Of a stretch of DNA of 64,000 nucleotides, positions 33,379-64,000 are shown one piece after another. The position numbers and the translations under genes were made by a program. This DNA is from Arenicola marina (taxonomy: Eukaryota > Annelida > Polychaeta > Arenicolidae), in the NCBI GenBank assembly GCA_964019135.1, contig OZ025257.1, positions 14,597,971 through 14,661,970 on the forward strand, written 5' to 3'. Position 1 is the first letter of the stretch. Every line of letters starts with the position of its first letter. Under the pieces are notes generated by a model, which did no database searches, had not been told where the DNA came from, and saw only the letters and a list, made by a program, of their open reading frames with translations.

Positions 33379-34448
33379 ACCGGTAGGTGCATTTGTATTC
33401 TTAATTATTTTAGGAATTAACTGATGACAGGGGTTGGGTATATATATTGTAATAATGATCTCAGATTAATGGCAGATAGCATAGATATCTCTCAGGTTAC
33501 TGTGCAGTGGCTTTGAAGTCATTCCAATGCTGTCATGACAACTGATAAGGAATGAAGGAGGGTTAGATTTTAAGATAAAGAATGCATACAGCCAGGGTTG
33601 ACATGTTTGGGTTATCAAAGACCTTTGACCTGCTGCTCGAATAACTGCTCCTTACTCCATCATGTATTTCATACCAAGATTTATGTGTAAAATGATATAC
33701 CTGGTAGATAAGATTCCTATTCCGTAGTAGGAAAATATTCATTCTTCATCTGGAGCTGAGTAAATTCTAGCCATGCCAGGCCACACTGCTTTATATCAAT
33801 GGACCTAGGTTAGAATTATTCACTCTGCAAACACTTAGTTCCCATACCCACAGACAGCCAATGTCAGCATTTAGTCTCGCCTTGCAAACTGCTGAATATG
33901 AATAACAGGAAGAGATTACCGGTACACTACATATGCTCCCAGTGATGTACACTTACTGGTACAGTCATTGCCACACATACATGTCCTTGTCATTACCACT
34001 CACTGTGATCATGTTGATGAATCAGTTTCCTCTGTCTTTACACATCATATACCTGGTCATGCCAAATGTTTGAGGTTAAATTAGAGGTCATATGCCATAC
34101 AGGCTATTAGGACCTGATATTGGTACTCATGTATGACAAACAGTGCTATGTTTTCTTTATTGAAGATATAGATGTATGTATGATGTGTGTCTTTCAACCA
34201 GGAAGGTACAAAACGTTTAGTACTCTAGGAGAAGGATCAAATACAAATGTTATCTAATGAGCAATTTGGCTTTATATCTAAGTTGTGACTTATCCACATG
34301 CAATCATCCATCCTGAAAACGAGCAAGTTGTTGCAATATAGCAATCCAAATTGTTTGGTGTTATATAGATATGGGGTACTCATCTTTACCATAGGGCAAT
34401 GGAGATCTGTGCATGCTAAGATATTCAATTTTTGTATATTTCAGGACC

Positions 34449-57752
<23,304 letters not shown>

Positions 57753-58489
57753 CACCGTGTGTGACGGGGCCCAGGACAGAAGGGGGGGGGGGAGGGGGAT
57801 TGGGTGGAGCTGTGCATCCCACCCCACCCCGGGTCAAGTCATCATTTCACCACCTCATTCCGGCTCATACCATGGTCATAACAACGGCGCGCTGAGGGTA
57901 CTGGTGTATGCATGCATTTGTGTCTGCGGTTGGACGGGGGAGGTGGTGGTGGGGGGGGGGGGAGGGGGGCGAGGGGTAAGGAGCACACAGTTGGTATAAG
58001 TCTATATATAATAATAGTGTCAGTCCTCCACTATTCGTGGCTCAGACTCACCTGATATGGCGTTAAAGCGTGGTACAATCACGTGACATGGTGTTGACAT
58101 ATGGTCTTCCCATCGAAGTAAGTGACCATGATTCTTGTGTCCGTGATTCCTACGTAACACGACGGTCGTTTTCTAATGATCAGCTGCTGTGACTCTCTCT
58201 GCCTCACCCTCCCCCCCCCCCCCCCACTCCGACACCCCCTAAACGATCTTTTGCCGTGTCCCTTACCCGCCAAACCAGCGCGTCGTCCAGTCATTTGTCG
58301 CTGCGTGATATACAGTGTGAATTTGTCTCTTGTTGGCCGAGTGTATAGCGCGTCCTGTGTGGGGGGGGGGGGGGGTCAAGGGTAGAGCCCGTTTGTTAGG
58401 GCTGTGGTGAGTGGAAGGGGAGGGGGGCTAAGTGGCGTTATCCATTACTTGATTCCTGAAATCAGGCCTGTTGGTATAAGATCTAGAGC

Positions 58490-59015
58490 AAGTCACACCC
58501 CAGCTAGGATGTGTCCAACCCATAGTACGTCACGCCCTAGATACGATGTGTTTAACCCTAGAGCAAGTCACACCCCAGCTAGGATGTGTCTAACCCTAGA
58601 GTAAGTCACAGCCCCAGCTAGGATGTGTCTAACCCTGGATAAGTCACACCCCAGCTAGGATGTAGGATGTGTCTAACCCATAGTACGTCACGCCCTAGAT
58701 AAGATGTGTTTAACCCTAGAGTAAGTCACAGCCCCAGCTAGGATGTGTCTAACTCTGGATAAGTCACACCCCAGCTAGGATGTGTCTGACCTTAGAGTAA
58801 GTCACACCCCAGCTAAGATGTGTCTAACCTTAGAGTAAGTCACACCCCAGCTAGGATGTGTCTAACCTTAGAGTAAGTCACACCCCAGCTAGGATGTGTC
58901 TAACCCTAGAGTAAGTCACCCCAGCTAGGATGTGTCTAACCCTGGAGTAAGTCACACCCCAGATAGGATGTGTCTAACACTGGACCAAGTCACACCTCAA
59001 CAAGGATTTGTCTAA
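58490..59015 (+). repeat. Minisatellite, ~38-bp unit, about 13 copies
   Basis: Units contain AAGTCACACCCCAGCTAGG, ATGTGTCTAACCCTAGAGT. It lies about 0.75 kb past the AP1G1 stop codon, outside any exon I can see. Confidence 0.88.
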
Positions 59016-61813
59016 CACTTGCTGGCGAATCGTGTCTGGTATAAGACTGGTATCGGGGTGCAAGCAATTGACTGAGGGGATAAACAAACAAGTGCGTTGT
59101 TGTCCTGGTTACTGGAAGCAATGTAGCGGCGTACACAAACAACATCCAGGTCTACATTCATTCTCATTCGCCATTTATCACTGTGCTCAACTTAATACGA
59201 CGCATTACGTCTGAAACTAGCAATTGAGTTGCAATTCATCCGTGTTTTTTTTTTTCCGTTTTTCTTTCACACGACGCATGCAAATATATCGACTAACGTA
59301 TTTTGTAAACGAAGTATATATGTACACTCTGGGGGAATGGGGATGTAAGGGTGGGGGGGGGGGTGTAAGAATTCTGTCTGTACGCACACGGCCCGCGTGT
59401 GGTCATGGGGTGATCACGTGACACCCGTTTCCCGCCTATCTCCGCACCGCACAGGGTGTTTGGTACTGAATACATATTTATATTGATTGATGGACCCGCA
59501 ACAGGTTACCTATCAGCCCGAAGTTTTAGCTGTGTTCGGAATCTATTTTCTAGCATTGTTAGTGACGTTGTAGCTAGGTTTTCCCTATGATGATACGGAA
59601 GCTTTGGGGCGGAGGGAGGGAGGGAGGGAGGGGGGTGGGGTTGGAAAGGGGAGGGGTGCTGGGCGCTTCTGTGACAATGTCCAACTATTTTGTTACGCCA
59701 AAGTGCTTGTTGTTAAATTGATCACATCCCTTTAAAACTAATTTTCCGGATGTCTCTGCTTCTGTTGATAGAGGGTCGCTCGTGAGTCTTGTCAATACTA
59801 AATGATCCATGAGATTGGTACAGACTGGTTCTTGGAGAGGAAAGATCAACCTTACACAAGTCTGGGAATATTTATGAGCATATCAACTGACGCGAAACCT
59901 TCCAACTGGACCGAGTGACTGACTTGTCGAATTCCGATGCTGCTAGTCTTGAAAGGCAGGATAAAAAAAAGCTAGAGTGAACATATGCACAGGCCACGCG
60001 CGTTGGTCAGACCATGATGACTGAGGAGTTGGCTGGGTGGGTTAGCGCCGTATTGTGTATACCCCCACCCCTCGCTATGGGGGTAGTGGTGGAGAGAGGG
60101 GTCTGCTGCAGCGTGGCAAGACGCCCCATGTGCCGTCAGTCTGCCTGCCTGCCTGACGAGATCGCTGTAGACCTGACCATTATGTGTGGCCAAAGGAGCG
60201 TTCGGTGTCGTGGTTATTTATTAAGAGGTTTCGTTTTACACCAAAAGCAGATAATGCCTACTCGCAAATTGGAATATTTGCACCAAATGCAAATTAAAAT
60301 GAAAACTAATACGTAAATGTAGTTGTTACTTTCGATACATAGTTGAAAGCAACGCCAGGATAGTTTAGTTTATTTAGTAAGCTGTCAAAGACATCAATGT
60401 AGTAAATACACTTTTTTAAAGTTATGTTTACCTGCATGGTTCATGGATTATTAGTTCTACGGTGAAGTTTTGTTACTCCAGATGTTTGGTGTTTGGCACG
60501 GGAATGTCTCAAGATCACATAGCGGAACAACGGATTTAAACGATGAATATTTCTTATATACGCACGTGATATAAAGCGAAGTAACAAAGGTTTTTCGGAC
60601 GCTTGCCCCGGTTCGCAGCGTTCTCAGATTGTATGGATTTTGTTGAAGTGTACGCGAAGTTTCGTGTGTATGGGACTAGGGTGACTCTTGATGATGGCTG
60701 ACTCGGTATTTCGGATATAACGGTCAGTTTGTGAATGTGATGCTTGTTACGTGCGAGGTATGTAGCGGTAGAAGTCACGCGGCTTCCACGTGTAACAAGG
60801 GTCTTTAGTTAGACGTCTTTCTTGCTTTTGTTTCACTATTGTAAGGCAGTCCGTAGAAAACGCTAGATGGCTCACAAATAATAAACATCGGGGGTTATAA
60901 ACCAACTCCCAGCCCTGGGGGGTCGGGTTCGGGTTCGCCAAGGACATCATAATCATCATGCAAGCGGGTGTTTGTCGTGGGTTGTGATTGGCTGGAATAT
61001 TGACCAATCACAACGTGACTTTCTATATAGTCAGTAGCGTGGTCACGCTCAAGCGAGACTTGTGTATAATGTGTATAGTGATAACCGAAGCACATTAGAA
61101 GGCTGTCAATTTCGTTGCAATGTATTCAAGGGTCGATTGCCTTGTAAATGTTTCGCTGTCAGTGACGTGTGCTTGTCATAACTTGTATATTGAGCTGGAC
61201 TTTTTATTTTTTGTTAAACCTCGTGAAGAGCGAAGAAAAGGAAAAGATGGCTTCAAATTACCGATTGCTTTTTTCTTCCTTCGGATAATCTTGCAAAGTT
61301 ATGAGCAAAAAATATATAGGTTAGACTGACAAGTCGAGGACGGAAAAAAAAGTTTCTTTCCTTCGACAAAGCGCCAGTTTACGATGTGTACTGTTCGTGT
61401 AATTTAAGGTGATACTCTGTGCAAAGGCCGTTTGTAGAGGAGAACAATTATTGATGTTACTAATGACTATCATGAAATGGACGAAAATAAACAACCAATA
61501 GGCACCGCTGTTCCAAGTCTTTGCTATCTGCAGTCACGTCGATGGGTGCATGTGCTTAAGTGTGAGATCCCACAATGAAGTACTCGATTATAAAGATTTG
61601 TCATATATTTCATGTATTAAAGAGACGAGCTGGACTGGACAAACGCAAATCAACACCAGTTGCATGTCACCTTCAAAAGATGACTTAAATCAGTAGTTAT
61701 AGATACATTTTGATCAGTATATAAATGTATACGTTTATACATACGGGTTTCTCAAAAAAGTTCACAACACCGCATGTCTACACCTTAAAGATTTCGGGGA
61801 CACTCGCCAACGT
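59016..61813. other. Intergenic; possible promoter-like patch near 60.98-61.05 kb
   Basis: No supportable coding exon was found. G runs occur near 59350 and 59610-59660. At 60980-61035 an inverted CCAAT (GATTGGCTGG) and a direct one (GACCAATCACAA) are followed by CTATATAG, a layout like a promoter, but no gene downstream was recognised. Confidence 0.35.
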
Positions 61814-63675
61814 TCACTTCCACTTCGCACACTCCAAGCAAGCAGAATCCAAATCTGGATACAAATACTTATAGCCAGACTCCACTGTCCTTTGTGGGAG
61901 GACCTTTTGACCTTCAACCATGGCTTTTGCCCTCTCCGCGCCGTATACTCTAGTGAGGACAAACTCCGGAACCGGAAAGAGAGCCGGGCGCCACATCGCG
62001 CGGGCGAAACTTCGAGTGAAGTCGGCGTTCGTTGATTGGACGGGAGCGACGGCGTTCAAGACGCCAGTGACGTCATCACCCTCAATGGCGTGAGTGAAGA
62101 TGCCAGCGACATCATCGGCATGTATCCATGGAAACCACTGTTTTCCACTGGCGATTCGACCGCCCACCCCAAGGAAGAACGGCATGTACAGGTTCTGAAT
62201 CATGCCGCCATCTCGCCCCAGGACCAAACCTGAAACATACGTGAAGGATAATAGAAGCAGGAATTATGCTGAGCCGTCATTCTGGCTAGTTGGTTGGTTA
62301 TTCAGGACGCTTTAACAACTTGTGGTCATATCGCTGTCAATGGGAGAAGGGAGGGAGAGTGGAGCCATGTCTCCGCGGGTACCCCCCTACTCTTTACGAT
62401 GAAAGACATGGGATCTTTATCCTGCGACCACACAGACATGGCCACAGCGGGGCTCGAACCACCGATCCACGTGCCGTGAGGCTCTCAGGTGACCAGAGCA
62501 CTCCATGCGAGCGCTCTAGCCCACTGAGCCGTCATTCTGGACCCAACCGGTTAAGTGTGCCAGTCAACACAATGGTGAAAATAGAACCAGCCTAAATAAG
62601 GTCTCGCATGAAACGAATATACATAACTCGAAATTTCTGGACGTAGGCTTACGTTGGTCACAACTGAGATTGTTTTGTAAACAAAACACGACCCGATGCA
62701 CTTTGATGCAGCCGGGAGTATTTGTAAACCCGATTAGCCTGATACCAATCACAATGCACCTACCTTATGCACGACTACAATTATGATTATTTACATCGTC
62801 TGTTATATAATTTCTAACACGACCCCATGTGTACCTCGCCCTTCCCCCATTACAACCACATGTTTAGTTTTCCAAACCCAAGATGTACCCTATAAACTAC
62901 AGCCACGTTCACTTCACACGATATTTATTACCTATCCTGACGGTGACATGCCTGACGGTACAGTCGCTAGGCAACCGGGCCGCCGCTTCCCAGTCGACGC
63001 ACAGACGAGACAGAAAGTCTGAGCCGTGACTCTCGCTGGACTCGGTGTATTCAGCGGTGGGATCCGGGGGGTAAAATCCTGTCGGGACACAATGATGAAC
63101 GGGACAAGGATATCATATTTATATACGTACAGCTTGAGGCTTGGTGCGTGTGTTTATTTGCCATCAGATGATTATTTAAACTCACTAAGATTTGCTTGGA
63201 TTTGGGCTTTGAGTTGATTGGGGGTATAACGCCATTCTTCACCCTGATAGGATATATCGTGCTGTTCAACATTTGGAACGACTGACGTCAATGACTCAGA
63301 CACTAGGTTTGGAATGGCACAGGACTCACCGACGGCTGACGTCGAAACATGACTCACCGACAACTGACGCCGACACATGACTCACCGACGACTGACGCCG
63401 ACACGTGACTCACCGACGGCTGACGTCGACACATGACTCACCGACGGCTGACGTCGACACATGACTCACCGACGGCTGACGTCGACACATGACTCACCGA
63501 CGGCCGGCGTCGACACATGACTCACCGACAACTGACGCCGACACGTGACTCACCGACGGCTGACGCCGACACCCACACTTTGGGTTTAGTGTCGGCCTGT
63601 GTGATGGCACCCACCATCTGAAGCGTGGTGTCTATGCGACTGGAACGCAAATCCTTCTGAAGCTGCTCGTTCCAT
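61814..63675 (-). CDS. SDR39U1: Epimerase family protein SDR39U1, C-terminal exons (5' part beyond the window)
   Basis: Three exons on the minus strand: 63554-63675, 62932-63078 and 61814-62229 (stop TGA at 61814-61816), with compatible phases (2 in, 1, 1). They read WNEQLQKDLRSSRIDTT..., then FYPPDPTAEYTE... with DWEAAARLP, then GLVLGRDGGMI, QWFPWIHADDVAGI and GVLNAVAP. The end is a DUF1731-type region (EGQKVLPQRT, ESGYKYLYPDL). SDR39U1 is an atypical short-chain dehydrogenase/reductase with predicted NAD(P)-dependent epimerase activity; its substrate is not known to me. The N-terminal Rossmann glycine motif should lie beyond 64000. The gene converges with AP1G1. The donor after exon 63554-63675 is embedded in a minisatellite. 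Confidence 0.93.
62284..62541 (-). mobile_element. tRNA-derived SINE, copy 2 (minus strand)
   Basis: On the minus strand the head reads AGTGGGCTAGAGCGCTCGC (A box region), then GTGGTTCGAGCCCCGC (B box), a body, and the tail AAGCGTCCTGAATAACCAAC. It matches 1967-2212 along its length but is better preserved. It lies in an SDR39U1 intron in the gene's own orientation. Confidence 0.85.
63323..63574 (-). repeat. Donor-spanning minisatellite 4 (28-bp unit, nine copies)
   Basis: Nine 28-bp copies start at 63323 and every 28 bp to 63547 (plus coordinates, word GACTCACCGAC). On the minus strand each is GTGTCGGCGTCAGCCGTCG followed by GTGAGTCA: the last 19 nt of the SDR39U1 exon 63554-63675 plus its 5' splice site. 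The copy at the exon is the real junction and eight decoys lie in the intron. Copies differ by a few transitions. Confidence 0.92.
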
Positions 63676-64000
63676 CTGTATAAAAAGTAGAGACAACTCA
63701 ATGCTTAATTCTAATCATGTGCCATGTACCAAGCCAGTCGGCAAATATGACACATTCACAATACTCTTTTCTGTATCTTGGGATTGTTATTACTTGATCG
63801 GCGGCCAGTGACATACAATAAATAAGGTAAACGATTTTTGTACGACATACCATGGGCTGCATTCGGATCAGTCAACTCATTTTATCAGCTCCACATGTAG
63901 AGGTTGCAGTTCTTTTGGATTTAAACACATCATTGCAACCATATATATGCCATATACACATATATCACTAATTGTCTTTAACAAAGGAACCAACCACTGC
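63676..64000. other. SDR39U1 intron, no feature seen
   Basis: Upstream intron of the SDR39U1 exon at 63554-63675. I see no further exon on the minus strand before the window ends. Confidence 0.4.

Noticed and set aside
30131-34444. A specific AP1G1 5' untranslated exon
   Set aside because: An acceptor at 34444 implies one, but no candidate had enough support to place it.

Overview
The window is animal nuclear DNA. It has intron-rich genes with GT-AG boundaries, protein sequences close to vertebrate orthologues, tRNA-derived SINEs, many small inverted-repeat transposons, and an exceptional load of minisatellites and poly-G/poly-C runs. The gene content and the splice-donor-spanning minisatellites fit a cephalochordate (amphioxus, Branchiostoma). 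That is an inference; no species-diagnostic marker was seen.

Layout. 1-6.0 kb: no gene found; AT-palindromic and CATATG minisatellites, a SINE and a MITE. 6.0-13.9 kb, plus strand: a ten-exon HECT-domain ubiquitin-ligase-like gene with one in-frame TAG in the HECT domain. 14.0-17.8 kb: minisatellites and, on the minus strand, a transposon-derived integrase-core gene. 18.0-19.6 kb: a GC-rich higher-order satellite. 21.8-27.9 kb, minus strand: GCSH (glycine cleavage H protein), five exons; its 4.8-kb first intron is filled with nested foldback elements and a pentamer array. 28-34.4 kb: intergenic or 5' non-coding DNA with MITEs, one nested in another. 34.4-57.75 kb, plus strand: AP1G1 (gamma-adaptin of the AP-1 clathrin adaptor), complete coding sequence, 835 residues in the standard exon chain. 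57.8-61.8 kb: repeats. 61.8-63.7 kb, minus strand: the 3' half of SDR39U1, converging on AP1G1; the gene continues beyond the window.

Two things stand out. First, AP1G1 carries two tandem duplicated exon pairs (97/97 nt and 99/99 nt) with matched phases. This predicts mutually exclusive splicing and up to four gamma-adaptin trunk variants from one gene. Second, four minisatellites (three in AP1G1, one in SDR39U1) each begin inside the last 12-20 nt of an exon and repeat that exon tail together with its 5' splice site, giving arrays of about 8 to over 50 decoy donors. None overlaps an acceptor junction. I recall splice-site-containing minisatellites being described at an amphioxus Adh locus, so the class may be known in part; the density here, and the units that also carry a pyrimidine tract and AG, deserve attention.

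The genes are unrelated housekeeping functions: trafficking, mitochondrial glycine cleavage, an oxidoreductase-like epimerase and a ubiquitin ligase. No operon-like logic is implied. Exon boundaries come from reading frames and splice consensus by eye; comparisons with human proteins are from memory.
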